NCBI RefSeq assembly: GCF_020889785.1
Contig: NZ_JACMYK010000049.1
Span: forward strand, 1-47,324
DNA length: 47,324 nucleotides
Reading direction: 5' to 3'
Origin: Bradyrhizobium acaciae
GTDB lineage: Bacteria; Pseudomonadota; Alphaproteobacteria; Rhizobiales; Xanthobacteraceae
Position numbers and translations under genes: made by a program. Below the pieces are notes generated by a model that was not told the DNA's origin, searched no databases, and saw only the letters and a program-made list of their open reading frames with translations. This document shows positions 7,599 through 16,409 of the stretch, one piece after another; within the stretch, counting starts at the first letter, position 1, and each line of letters begins with the position of its first letter.

Positions 7599-9935
7599 AT
7601 GCGTTTTGCATTTTGGCGTAGAGGCGAGGAAAAGGCCGTCGCGCAACGGGCGTTGCCGAAGTCTGCGCCCGCTGCCGACGAGGCTGTTGCCAAGCCGGCT
7701 TCGCCGAGACCGGTTTCCGACAAGCCGGCGCGTCCAGCCGAGGCCGCCGACCTCGATCTGCATGTGCTTGGCCGCGCGCTAGCGCGCAAACGCGGCTGGA
7801 TCATCGTTCCGACCGTGCTGGTGTTCGCGTTGTCGCTAGCTGCGGTCAACGTCGTGACGCCGCGCTACAAGTCGGAAGCGCGCATCCTGATCGACAATCG
7901 CGAGAACGCCTTCCTGCGCCCGAATGGCGAGCGCGATCTGGAGCGCACCTCACTCGACGCCGAGGCCGTGACGAGCCAGGTCCAGCTCTTGCTGTCGCGC
8001 GATCTCGCACGCGACATCATCAAGAAGAACAAGCTCGCCGAGCATCCGGAGTTCGATCCGGTGCTGCGCGGCTTTTCCCCGCTGAAGTCGCTGCTGGCGC
8101 TGTTCGGCATCGGCCGCGATCCGTTTAGCCTGACGCCGGAAGAGCGGGTGCTCGATTCCTACTACGAGCGCTTCCAGGCCTTCGCGGTCGACAAGTCGCG
8201 CGTCATGGTGATCGAATTCCAGTCCGAGGATCCCGAGCTTGCGGCGCGCGTCGCCAACTCGATTGCTGACGGCTATCTGGTGTTGCAGCAGGGGGCGCGG
8301 CAGGATCAGGCCAAATCCGCCAGCACCTGGCTGCTCGGCGAGATCGACAAGCTGCGCGGCAAGGTCGCGGACGCCGATTCTCGGGTCGAGGAGTTCCGCT
8401 CGAAGTCGAGCCTGTTCGTCGGCACCAACAACATCCCGCTGTCGAACCAGCAGATGGGCGAGCTGAACACCCAGCTCAACAACGCCCGCGCGCTGAAGGC
8501 GGACGCCGAGACCAAGGCGCGGCTGATCCGCGAGATGCTTCAGGGCGGTAAGCCGATCGAGGCCTCGGAAGTGCTCAATTCCGAGCTGATCCGCCGACTC
8601 GCCGAACAGCGCGGCACGCTGCGTGCGCAACTTGCCGAGCAGTCGTCGACCTTGCTCGACAACCATCCGCGCATCAAGGAATTGAAGGCGCAGATTTCGG
8701 ACCTCGACCGGCAATTGCGCGAGGAGGCCGGCAAGATTTCACGCTCGCTGGACAACGATGCCCGCGTCGCCGACGGCCGAGTCCAGGCGCTGCAGGCGAG
8801 CCTCGACCAGTCGAAGAAGCAGGCGTCGTCGAGCAACAGCCAGGACGTGCAGCTGCGCGGCCTGGAGCGTGAGGCCAAGGCGCAGCGCGACCTGCTGGAA
8901 GCCTATCTCGCCAAGTATCGCGAGGCGACCGCGCGCGAGAACATCGAGGCCGCGCCGACCGACGGCCGCATCATCTCGCGCGCCACGGTCTCGAACACGC
9001 CGGCCTATCCGAAGAAGCTGCCAATCGTGCTGATCGCGACACTGGCGACGCTGTTGCTGTCGGCCGGTATCATCATCACCGGCGAGTTGCTCCGGATCTC
9101 CGCGCCGGGTGCGGTTGGCCGTGCCTTCGCGCCGGCGGCTGCCGTGATCCGGCGCCGCGAGCCGGTCATGGAGGCCGCACCCGTGGACGAGCCGGCACCG
9201 GCGCTGCCGCCTGAACCCGTGCTCGCGCCGCCTGTTGCAGCCAGGCAGGCACCTGAGCCTGAATTGCCGCTGGAGCCTGCGGTTGTATATGAATCTGCCG
9301 TCAGCGAGCCGCAGCCCGGGCCGGCCCAGACTGTCGACGAGATCGACGAACTCGCCGAGCGCCTCGTCGCAGCAGGTCCCGTGGCCCACAAGGTCACAGT
9401 GCTCGGCCCGGCCGCCGGCGAGAGCGTCACAACGACCGCGCTGACGCTGGCCCGCCTGATGGCGCGCCAGGCCAAGGTTGTGGTGGTCGATCTCGTCGCG
9501 TCCTCGCCGGTGTTGGCGGCGGCCACCGTCGATCCCGCAGCGCCCGGCCTCGCCGAACTGATGCAGGGCGAGGCGACGTTCGCGCAGATCATCACCAAGG
9601 ATCGGCAGTCGCGCGTCCAGATCGTCAGTGCCGGTCGTCCGGGCTTCGATCGCAGCCATCTGCAATCGCCACGGCTGGTGCTTGCGATCGACGCGCTGCT
9701 GCGGGTCTACGATCACGTTCTGCTGGATGCCGGTTCGGCGGTCGACCTGCCGGCCGAGCTGCTGACGGCAAAGGCGCAGGCCGTCGTCGTGCCCGATGCC
9801 GCCATGGCGCAGGATGCACGCCGCTCGATGGTCGATCAGCTCAGGGCCGTCGGCTTCTCCGAGGTGACGATGCTGAGCAAGCCCTGTGCGCCGTCGGAAA
9901 CGGTCGTGACGGGCCCGCGGGTGGTCGCAGCCTGA
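7599..9935 (+). CDS. Wzc/GumC-like polysaccharide co-polymerase with degenerate kinase domain
   Basis: A 778-residue chain-length determinant protein. It has a proline/alanine-rich cytoplasmic N-terminus, a first membrane helix near residues 66-86, and a large periplasmic Wzz domain with long coiled coil (about 230-440). A second helix lies near 474-498, then a Pro/Ala/Glu-rich linker, then a BY-kinase-like ATPase fold from about 585. That fold looks inactive. The Walker A region reads GPAAGESVTTT (about 603-613) instead of the PGEGKS-type loop, so the lysine is replaced, and the A' motif keeps only its first Asp (VVVVDLVASSP). There is no tyrosine-rich tail. GGGAG before the ATG at 7599 sets the start; an upstream GTG at 7563 is less likely. 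Expected role: controlling polymer length and coupling to the Wza-like channel, without tyrosine autophosphorylation. Confidence 0.88.
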   Translation: MRFAFWRRGEEKAVAQRALPKSAPAADEAVAKPASPRPVSDKPARPAEAADLDLHVLGRALARKRGWIIVPTVLVFALSLAAVNVVTPRYKSEARILIDNRENAFLRPNGERDLERTSLDAEAVTSQVQLLLSRDLARDIIKKNKLAEHPEFDPVLRGFSPLKSLLALFGIGRDPFSLTPEERVLDSYYERFQAFAVDKSRVMVIEFQSEDPELAARVANSIADGYLVLQQGARQDQAKSASTWLLGEIDKLRGKVADADSRVEEFRSKSSLFVGTNNIPLSNQQMGELNTQLNNARALKADAETKARLIREMLQGGKPIEASEVLNSELIRRLAEQRGTLRAQLAEQSSTLLDNHPRIKELKAQISDLDRQLREEAGKISRSLDNDARVADGRVQALQASLDQSKKQASSSNSQDVQLRGLEREAKAQRDLLEAYLAKYREATARENIEAAPTDGRIISRATVSNTPAYPKKLPIVLIATLATLLLSAGIIITGELLRISAPGAVGRAFAPAAAVIRRREPVMEAAPVDEPAPALPPEPVLAPPVAARQAPEPELPLEPAVVYESAVSEPQPGPAQTVDEIDELAERLVAAGPVAHKVTVLGPAAGESVTTTALTLARLMARQAKVVVVDLVASSPVLAAATVDPAAPGLAELMQGEATFAQIITKDRQSRVQIVSAGRPGFDRSHLQSPRLVLAIDALLRVYDHVLLDAGSAVDLPAELLTAKAQAVVVPDAAMAQDARRSMVDQLRAVGFSEVTMLSKPCAPSETVVTGPRVVAA

Positions 9936-10013
9936 ACAAGACTTCCAAAGCGCGATGAGTCGTCATCGCGCTGCCCTTCGAAGATCGGCGTCACCCGGTT
10001 TCCAAATGGCGCT

Positions 10014-11342
10014 TCAGTGCGCCAGCATCGGCTCCCGCGCGGCTCGCTCCAGCACCGGATCGATCCGCAGCCGGATCGTGACGAGAGCGCCGATCAATCC
10101 GACGACTGCGAGCAGCAGCAGGCCGGCGGTGAATCCACCGGTCAGGTCCTTCAGATAGCCCATGGCGAACGGGCCGGCGAAGCCTGACAGATTGCCGAGC
10201 GAGTTGATCGCGGCAATGCCGGCCGCGGCCGAAGCGCCGTTCAGGATGCTGGCCGGCATCGGCCAGAACATCGGTGGCACCGCCGAAACGCCGATCTGGG
10301 CGATGCAGAGCAGGCCGACGATCAGCACCGGACTGGAGACCAGCCCGGCAAGGCCGATGCCGACGGCAGCGAGCGTCAATGCGCTGGCGACATGGTAGCG
10401 CCGCTCGCCGGTCTTGTCGGAATGGCGGCCGAGCAGCACCATGCCGACCGCGCCGAACACGAAGGGCAGGGCGGCGATGAAGCCGGTCTGGGTGTCGGTG
10501 ACGCCAAACGCCTTGATGATGGTCGGCAGGAAGAACGCGACGCCGTAGCTCGCTGCATTGAGGCAGAAGTACACCAGCGCGCAGGCGAGCACCCGCGAGT
10601 CGGTGAGCGATTGCATCACCGAGATGTGCTCCACGGCCTCCTTCTTCTGCCGCTCGATCTCAAGGGTGTTCTGCACCCACTTGATCTCCTCGGGCTGCAG
10701 CCAGCTCGCCTGGCGCGGGAAGTCGGGCAGCATCGCCAGCACGGCGAAGCCGACCAGCACCGACGGCAGCGCTTCGCAGATGAACAGCCACTGCCACCCG
10801 GTCAGACCGCTTCCCGACAGGTTGAGCAACAGCCCCGAGATCGGCGCCCCGATGATGCTTGAGATCGGGATCGCGAGCATGAACAGGCTGATGACGCGGG
10901 CGCGATAGATCGTCGGGAACCAGAGCGTCAGGTAGAAGATGATGCCGGGGAAAAAGCCGGCCTCGCAGGCACCAAGCAGCAGGCGCAGGAAGTAGAATAT
11001 CCATTCGCTCGACAGGCCGCTCGCCGCGGACATCTGCGGGATGAAGGCGAATGCCGCCGAGACGATGCCCCAGCTGATCATGATGCGGGCGATCCAGCGC
11101 CGCGCGCCAAACCGTTCCAGCAGGATGTTGGAGGGCACTTCGAAGAAGAAGTAGCCGACGAAGAACAGACCGGCGCCGAGCCCGTAGGCGGCTTCGCTGA
11201 GGCCAAGCGCGGTGTTCATGTGCAGCTTGGCGAAGCCGACGTTGACGCGATCGAGATAGGCCACAAAGTAACACAGGATGAGGAAGGGGATCAGCCGCCG
11301 CATCATCTTTCCGATTGCGCGCTTCTCGACATCGTCGCTCAT
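10014..11342 (-). CDS. MFS transporter, anion:cation symporter family
   Basis: A twelve-helix major facilitator protein. The opening (RLIPFLILCYFVAYLDRVNVGFAKLHM) and GYFFFEVPSNILLERFGARRWIARIMISWG are the family-typical signatures of the ACS group, which takes up organic acids such as phthalate, tartrate, glucarate or hydroxyphenylacetate. Two ATGs are possible; AAGGG nine bases before the second (11342, MSDDVEK) favours it over the one at 11351. A divergent LysR gene starts 243 bases away and probably controls it. The substrate cannot be deduced, as no catabolic enzyme is adjacent. The pair splits the exopolysaccharide genes. Confidence 0.88.
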   Translation of the reverse strand: MSDDVEKRAIGKMMRRLIPFLILCYFVAYLDRVNVGFAKLHMNTALGLSEAAYGLGAGLFFVGYFFFEVPSNILLERFGARRWIARIMISWGIVSAAFAFIPQMSAASGLSSEWIFYFLRLLLGACEAGFFPGIIFYLTLWFPTIYRARVISLFMLAIPISSIIGAPISGLLLNLSGSGLTGWQWLFICEALPSVLVGFAVLAMLPDFPRQASWLQPEEIKWVQNTLEIERQKKEAVEHISVMQSLTDSRVLACALVYFCLNAASYGVAFFLPTIIKAFGVTDTQTGFIAALPFVFGAVGMVLLGRHSDKTGERRYHVASALTLAAVGIGLAGLVSSPVLIVGLLCIAQIGVSAVPPMFWPMPASILNGASAAAGIAAINSLGNLSGFAGPFAMGYLKDLTGGFTAGLLLLAVVGLIGALVTIRLRIDPVLERAAREPMLAH

Positions 11343-11585
11343 CGTTCCCATCCCTTCTGGTTTTCAAGTCGGCGCACGGTCACCGCGCTGTCCGGGGTGC
11401 CACATTGTACACCCGCAGCGGTCTGTCGCGTTGCCCTTGCAAGTCTCCTTGCAATCCTCGCATTCATTGTTGTGTAATCGACGGTCGCGTGACTAATGGC
11501 ATTTGGGAATGGAGCCATGGCGAAACCGTCATGATGCACCGCGGCATAATCGCGGGAACCTTGCCGGGCGGGATGGTGGCGGGCG

Positions 11586-12524
11586 GTGATCAACAATCTG
11601 AAATTACGCCAGTTGCGCCTGCTGGTCGCGCTCGACACCGAGCGCAAGCTGCAACTGGCTGCCGAGCGCCTGAACATCACCCAGTCGGCAGCATCGAAGA
11701 TGCTGGCCGAGATCGAGGCGGTGGCGCGGGTTCCGTTGTTCGAGCGAACGGCGCGCGGCGTTGAGCCGACGGCCTATGGTTCGATTCTGATCCGTGGGGG
11801 CAGGAGTGTGCTGGCGGACCTTGACCGGGTCACCGATGAGTTTGCCGGTTACAGGTCCGGCGAGCTCGGTACGGTATCGGTCGGAACGGTCGCCAAGCCC
11901 AGCATCGACCTTGTCGTCGACGTCATGCAGTATCTCGGCGAGAAGCTGCACCGGGTGAACATTTCGCTTGATGTCAGCACCAGCAAGCCGTTGATCGCGC
12001 GTCTGCTCGCGCTCGAGCTCGACTTCGTCGTTGCGCGCATACCCGCCGGCGTCGATCCCGGGCAGTTCGACTATCACGAGATCGGCGCCGAGCAGGCCGG
12101 CCTGCTGGTTCGCGCCGAGCATCCGCTGGCCGCTCTCGACAGCGTCAATCTGGAAGATACGGTCGACCTGCAATGGATCTCCCAGCCGCGGGAATCCTTC
12201 ATGCGCCAGGCGCTTGAGCGGCTGTTCTACAGCCGCGGCATTGCGCCGCCACAGCGCATGATCAACACCGAGTCCTTCTCCGCCTCGATCGGAATTGCCG
12301 CAGGAATCGATGCGATCGTGCCGGTGCCCTTGCTGATCTTCGACCTGCTCGATCCGCAGCGCTTCAAGATGCTGCGGATCCGCGACCAGCTGATGCTCGA
12401 GAGTTACGGGCTGATCAAGCTTCGCAAACGCGCGCTGTCGCCGGCCGCGATGCTGGTGTTCGATGCGATGATGCGGCTCGGCGTCGAGAGCAGCCGGCCG
12501 GCGGCTGACGGGCAGTCCGCGTGA
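11586..12524 (+). CDS. LysR family transcriptional regulator
   Basis: A 312-residue regulator. The N-terminal winged HTH reads LRQLRLLVALDTERKLQLAA then LNITQSAASKMLAEIE and LFERTARGVEPTAYG. The rest is the periplasmic-binding-like effector domain with the usual two lobes. It starts at a GTG. LysR proteins usually activate a divergent neighbour when a small ligand binds, which here points to the MFS transporter. The intergenic space of about 240 bases is long enough for the expected regulatory and activation sites, but I could not pick out a convincing T-N11-A pair. Its 3' end comes within 18 bases of the convergent acyltransferase gene. Confidence 0.9.
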   Translation: MINNLKLRQLRLLVALDTERKLQLAAERLNITQSAASKMLAEIEAVARVPLFERTARGVEPTAYGSILIRGGRSVLADLDRVTDEFAGYRSGELGTVSVGTVAKPSIDLVVDVMQYLGEKLHRVNISLDVSTSKPLIARLLALELDFVVARIPAGVDPGQFDYHEIGAEQAGLLVRAEHPLAALDSVNLEDTVDLQWISQPRESFMRQALERLFYSRGIAPPQRMINTESFSASIGIAAGIDAIVPVPLLIFDLLDPQRFKMLRIRDQLMLESYGLIKLRKRALSPAAMLVFDAMMRLGVESSRPAADGQSA

Positions 12525-12542
12525 CGCAGTCCGCAGTCGTGC

Positions 12543-13736
12543 TCAGCGGAACATGCTGCGCAGGTTCTGTGCGATCTCGAACAGCGCGGGATTGTGCTTC
12601 ACGGCGCGCTTGGCGCGGCTGATGGCCGACAATGCGCCGGCCGCAGCCTTTCCACGCAGGCTGAGCGGAATGAAGCTGTCGACGATCGCTTCGTCGTCCT
12701 TGCAGAACAGCCGCTTGTACTCGTCCGAGCCGATGCCGAGATCGAAAGCGCGGTAGTTCTGGCCGGCATGGCGATCGATGATGTCGCGCATCAGGATCAG
12801 GCCGGGGCTGAACTTGGAATTGGCCGACATCGTGTAGGTGTTGAACATCATCGAGAAGCGATGACCGTCGGAGACGCCGGCGAAGATCGCGATCACTTCC
12901 TCGTCGCACTCCAGTGCATGGATGTCGATCGCGTAGCCCTTGCCGTCGGCGCGCGGTGCGAGGCAGGCGCTGCGAATGAACTGCTCGACGCCCGGCTCGG
13001 CGAACACGTCAGGGAGCTTCTGCTCGGCCATGCGCTGCGGCTTGACGCGGAAGAACCAGTCGAGCAGGCGGCAGACATCGGCGCTCTCGCTCGCGACGTG
13101 ATAGCGATAGCCGGGCAGCGGCTGCAGCTTGCGCTCCTTGCCCTTGAGGCGGCGGCGAAACGAATTGCTGATCAGTGCCGCAGGTTCCGCGCCGGGCTCG
13201 ATCTGCAGCAGCGGGCAGTCGTTGACCGAAGGCTGGTGCGGCAGCAAGGCGAGGGGATTGGGCAGGTCCTGCCAGCGCAACGGTTGCTGACACAGCACGA
13301 GCGCGTCGACGCGGGAGCGCTCGGCAATCGAGCTGATCAAGGCGGTGACATCGGCTTCGGTCGCATTGGCGGCGAAATCCTTGTCGCACAGCGCCATGTT
13401 GAAGGTTGCGTGCTTGCCGCCCATGAAGCTCGCGCAGTTCGCGCCCAGACGGGACTCGGCGGCGAGCGGCAACAGCAGCAGCGGCCGGCGTTCGCTGTCA
13501 TGCGCGACGACGATGAAAGGCCGCTGGCCCTCGCGTTCGCCGACCTGGCGCTGCCAATTGGCAAGAAAATCGAAGCGCTGATAGGGTGTGTAGCTGTGTT
13601 GCGATGTCTCGAGACTGCGCCAGGTCGCCTCGGCCGCAGCGAGATCATGAAAGATGTCGACGCCTGCAACGCGGATTGCGTTCGGCCACGTTCGCGTCCC
13701 CACCGTCTGGCCTTCGATTGCCGCAGCCATGGTCAT
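12543..13736 (-). CDS. GNAT-fold acyltransferase of the CelD/BcsL (FemAB-like) type
   Basis: A 397-residue protein of the two-domain GNAT/FemAB-like family often annotated as 'acetyltransferase involved in cellulose biosynthesis'. Recognisable parts are the early WRSLETSQHSYTPYQRFDF segment, the central RRRLKGKERKL basic stretch, and the late block with SPGLILMRDIIDRH followed by FDLGIGSDEYKRLFC, the usual end of this domain. Such proteins are found in exopolysaccharide clusters and are thought to modify sugars or amino sugars, but few have been tested. It diverges from a deacetylase-like gene across an AT-rich stretch (about 13744-13768). An ATG at 13730 is an equally possible start. Confidence 0.8.
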   Translation of the reverse strand: MTMAAAIEGQTVGTRTWPNAIRVAGVDIFHDLAAAEATWRSLETSQHSYTPYQRFDFLANWQRQVGEREGQRPFIVVAHDSERRPLLLLPLAAESRLGANCASFMGGKHATFNMALCDKDFAANATEADVTALISSIAERSRVDALVLCQQPLRWQDLPNPLALLPHQPSVNDCPLLQIEPGAEPAALISNSFRRRLKGKERKLQPLPGYRYHVASESADVCRLLDWFFRVKPQRMAEQKLPDVFAEPGVEQFIRSACLAPRADGKGYAIDIHALECDEEVIAIFAGVSDGHRFSMMFNTYTMSANSKFSPGLILMRDIIDRHAGQNYRAFDLGIGSDEYKRLFCKDDEAIVDSFIPLSLRGKAAAGALSAISRAKRAVKHNPALFEIAQNLRSMFR

Positions 13737-13891
13737 CTCGGAACCTAAATTTTTTAAGGTGATAATATACAGTTCTCGGCTGGGGCCGACCTTCGCAGGG
13801 AAATGTCAACAAAGAGTAAGAACAATGGCCCAACGGGGTGCTTGGCGGCGTATAGGAACTGCCCGACGGGGCAAGGGCGGGTAGAGGGATC

Positions 13892-14956
13892 TTGGCGCCG
13901 GACAACGGGATTTTGCGACGGGCCCGGATGGAGCTCGCCTATTTCAGCGGCGCTTTCAGGCTGCGGGAACGCGAGGTCGGTGGCGCCGGGGTCATCCTGC
14001 GCTTTGCGCGCGTCCGCCCCGCGCGTCGAGGACGGTTCCAGCCGCTGAAGTCGCAGGAGATCACGCCGGCGTTGCTCGATCGCACGATCCGCGCGCTGAA
14101 GCGCTGGCAGTACGACATCGTCGGGATGGACGAGGCCTGCCGCCGCGCGGTGACCATGCCGGAGCGCCGGCGCTTTGCCTGCCTGACCTTCGACGGCGCC
14201 ACCAAGGACATCGTCACCCATGCCTATCCCGTGCTCGCCAGGCACGGCGTTCCCTTCACCCTCTACCTGCCGACGGCGTTTCCCGACGGCGTGGGCGTGG
14301 CGTGGTGGCTGGTACTGGAAGATATCATCGCGCGCGAAAGCCGTATCAACCTGGTGATCGACGGCCGGGACCGACACTTCGTGGTCTCAAGCCTGTCGGA
14401 CAAATACGAGCTGTTCGACTTCCTATCCGGCTGGCTGCGCAAGCTGTCGCCGTCGGATCTGTCCTATGCGGTGAACGATCTCGGCCGGCGCTATTCGGTC
14501 GATGCAGCGCAATTGTCGCGCAGCGCCTCGTTCGACTGGGCGGATCTGGCGAAACTCGCGGCCGATCCGAACGTGACGCTCGGCTGCGCCACGGTGAACT
14601 ATCCGGCGCTGTCGAGCCTGAAGGGGGCCGCCGCGCTGCGCGAGATGGCGATGGGAAAGGCGGTCGCCGAGAGTGCGCTCCGGCGGCCGATCAAGCACTT
14701 CGCGTATCCTTTCGGGGATCGCGACGCGTTCGCTCGTCCGGATGTGGTGATGGCGGAGGAGGCCGGCTTTGCCAGCGCAGTGTCGACCATCTCCGGCGTC
14801 GTCGAGGCGCAGGGGCGCACCAACCTTCACGCCCTGCCGCGCATCGCATGGGACGGCCGTGTGCGCTCTTTACGGATCATGCGCGTGCTGCTCTCGGGCG
14901 TGATGTTCGCGCGGGTTCGGCCGACGCGGAGCGCGAGCATCCAGAGCGGAGTCTAA
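13892..14956 (+). CDS. Polysaccharide deacetylase-like protein lacking the metal ligands
   Basis: A 354-residue NodB-homology protein. The fold is recognisable: a first motif at residues 98-103, a middle strand with the LYLPTAF segment, and a late HFAYPFGDRDAF motif (about 269-280), as in carbohydrate esterase family 4. Two catalytic motifs are broken. The usual TFDDG reads TFDGA, and the usual H-T-x-x-H reads ATVNY (about 233-237), so both metal-binding histidines are gone. Zn-dependent deacetylation is therefore unlikely by the normal route; a binding or scaffold role is possible. TTG at 13892 is chosen because AGAGGG precedes it; an ATG at 13928 (MELAYFSG) is the alternative. Confidence 0.78.
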   Translation: MAPDNGILRRARMELAYFSGAFRLREREVGGAGVILRFARVRPARRGRFQPLKSQEITPALLDRTIRALKRWQYDIVGMDEACRRAVTMPERRRFACLTFDGATKDIVTHAYPVLARHGVPFTLYLPTAFPDGVGVAWWLVLEDIIARESRINLVIDGRDRHFVVSSLSDKYELFDFLSGWLRKLSPSDLSYAVNDLGRRYSVDAAQLSRSASFDWADLAKLAADPNVTLGCATVNYPALSSLKGAAALREMAMGKAVAESALRRPIKHFAYPFGDRDAFARPDVVMAEEAGFASAVSTISGVVEAQGRTNLHALPRIAWDGRVRSLRIMRVLLSGVMFARVRPTRSASIQSGV

Positions 14957-15007
14957 GTTGGGCATGGTCTTTTCGGAAAACCGCTTCGCACTTTTCCGGA
15001 TCAGGCC

Positions 15008-15217
15008 TTAGGCGCGGTCGGGCCGCGACATCCAGGAGACGATCGGCATCGCCGGCAGCACCCAGCCGAGGCCGGCGACGACGTAGAAGATCGCCTGCAA
15101 CAGGCCGGAATTGGCGAGCCACGGGGTCTGGGCGACTGTCATGCCGAGCAGCGACCACACCACCACCAGGATGAGCAGGAAGACGGTTCCGAGCAGTTTG
15201 CGGGTGCGTATGGCCAT
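15008..15217 (-). CDS. DUF2842 domain small membrane protein
   Basis: A 69-residue protein with two hydrophobic helices (about 9-30 and 40-60). It is of the short DUF2842 type common in Alphaproteobacteria and frequently found beside ctaA, as here. Function is unknown. The frame is open to 15304, but the upstream residues are basic low-complexity sequence and the ATG at 15217 (MAIRTRKL) gives the normal family N-terminus. It diverges from heme A synthase with 102 bases between the starts. Confidence 0.8.
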   Translation of the reverse strand: MAIRTRKLLGTVFLLILVVVWSLLGMTVAQTPWLANSGLLQAIFYVVAGLGWVLPAMPIVSWMSRPDRA

Positions 15218-15319
15218 GGCGGATATGTGCAACTCGTGATCCCAAGCGTTTCGGCGGCGCTTGCGCCGCGGGCGCGCCGGACTATAAGGGGCCCGAAAAT
15301 CCAATCAAGTCAGGGCGAA

Positions 15320-16405
15320 ATGGCCGGTATTTCCGCAAAGACATCGCAGCTTCGTGCCGTCAGGGTCTGGCTGGTCGCGGTCGCCGGTCTGATCGCTTTG
15401 ATGGTGCTGGTCGGCGGCGCAACGCGGCTCACCGAGTCCGGCCTGTCGATCGTCGAATGGAAGCCGGTGACCGGTGCGCTGCCGCCGCTGACCGAGACGC
15501 AGTGGACCCAGGCGTTCGAGGGCTACCGGAAGATTCCGCAATATCGCGAGCTCAACGCCGGGATGACGCTCGCGCAATTCAAGACGATCTTCTGGTGGGA
15601 GTGGAGCCACCGGCTGCTCGGCCGCGTGATCGGCATCGCCTATCTGCTGCCGTTCCTGTATTTCCTGTGGCGCGGCGCGGTGAGCGGTGAGCTCGGCCGC
15701 CGGCTCTGGGTGATCTTCGGCCTCGGTGCGCTGCAGGGCGGCGTCGGCTGGTGGATGGTGGCGTCCGGCCTCTCGGAGCGCGTCGAGGTGTCGCAGTATC
15801 GACTGGCGACGCACCTGGTGCTCGCGCTGCTGATCTTCGCGGCGATCGTCTGGACGCTGCGGCGGCTGACTGACCGCCCGGCCGTGGTCGCGCCAGTCAG
15901 GCTGAAGATTACAAGCGTGGTGCTGCTGGTGCTGACTTTCGTGCAGCTCTATTTCGGCGCGCTCGTCGCGGGGCTTCGTGCAGGCAGGGTCTACAACACC
16001 TGGCCCGAGATCGATGGCGGCTTCATTCCGTCGGCTGACCGGTTGTGGTTCGAGACGCCGTGGTGGCGCAACCTGTTCGACAACACGCTGACGGTGCAGT
16101 TCGAGCATCGCATGACCGCCTATCTGCTGTTCGCGTTGGCGATCGCACATGCGATCGATGCCGTGCGCGCGCGCGCCGGCGGCGCTGTCATCGCGGGCGC
16201 CTGGTGGCTGGTCGCCGCGATCACCCTGCAGGCAACGCTCGGCATCCTGACGCTGCTGCACCAGGTGCCGATCGATCTGGCGCTGACCCACCAGGCGGTC
16301 GCCATCGTGGTGCTGACGCTCGCGGTGCTGCAGGCCGAGCGCTTCGCGGCGGGCCGGACCGAGCGGGACCAGCCGACCCTGGTTCCGGTCGGTCAGCCCG
16401 GTTAG
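15320..16405 (+). CDS. ctaA: Heme A synthase (COX15/CtaA family)
   Basis: A 361-residue eight-helix membrane protein that oxidises heme O to heme A for aa3-type cytochrome oxidase. Signatures are GGATRLTESGLSIVEWKPVTG near the N-terminus, the EWSHRLLGR histidine segment, RLATHL, FEHRMTAY and LTHQAVA, giving the four conserved histidines that ligate the substrate and cofactor hemes. The N-terminus is long and of the alphaproteobacterial type 2 form, without the cysteine pair of Gram-positive CtaA. ATG at 15320 is preferred over in-frame upstream positions. It converges on nadC with only four bases between the stop codons, and no terminator is obvious. Confidence 0.95.
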   Translation: MAGISAKTSQLRAVRVWLVAVAGLIALMVLVGGATRLTESGLSIVEWKPVTGALPPLTETQWTQAFEGYRKIPQYRELNAGMTLAQFKTIFWWEWSHRLLGRVIGIAYLLPFLYFLWRGAVSGELGRRLWVIFGLGALQGGVGWWMVASGLSERVEVSQYRLATHLVLALLIFAAIVWTLRRLTDRPAVVAPVRLKITSVVLLVLTFVQLYFGALVAGLRAGRVYNTWPEIDGGFIPSADRLWFETPWWRNLFDNTLTVQFEHRMTAYLLFALAIAHAIDAVRARAGGAVIAGAWWLVAAITLQATLGILTLLHQVPIDLALTHQAVAIVVLTLAVLQAERFAAGRTERDQPTLVPVGQPG

Positions 16406-16409
16406 TCGA

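Noticed and set aside
10014..12524. MFS transporter and LysR gene as part of exopolysaccharide export
   Set aside because: The transporter is of the organic-acid ACS type, not a Wzx flippase, and the pair has its own divergent promoter.
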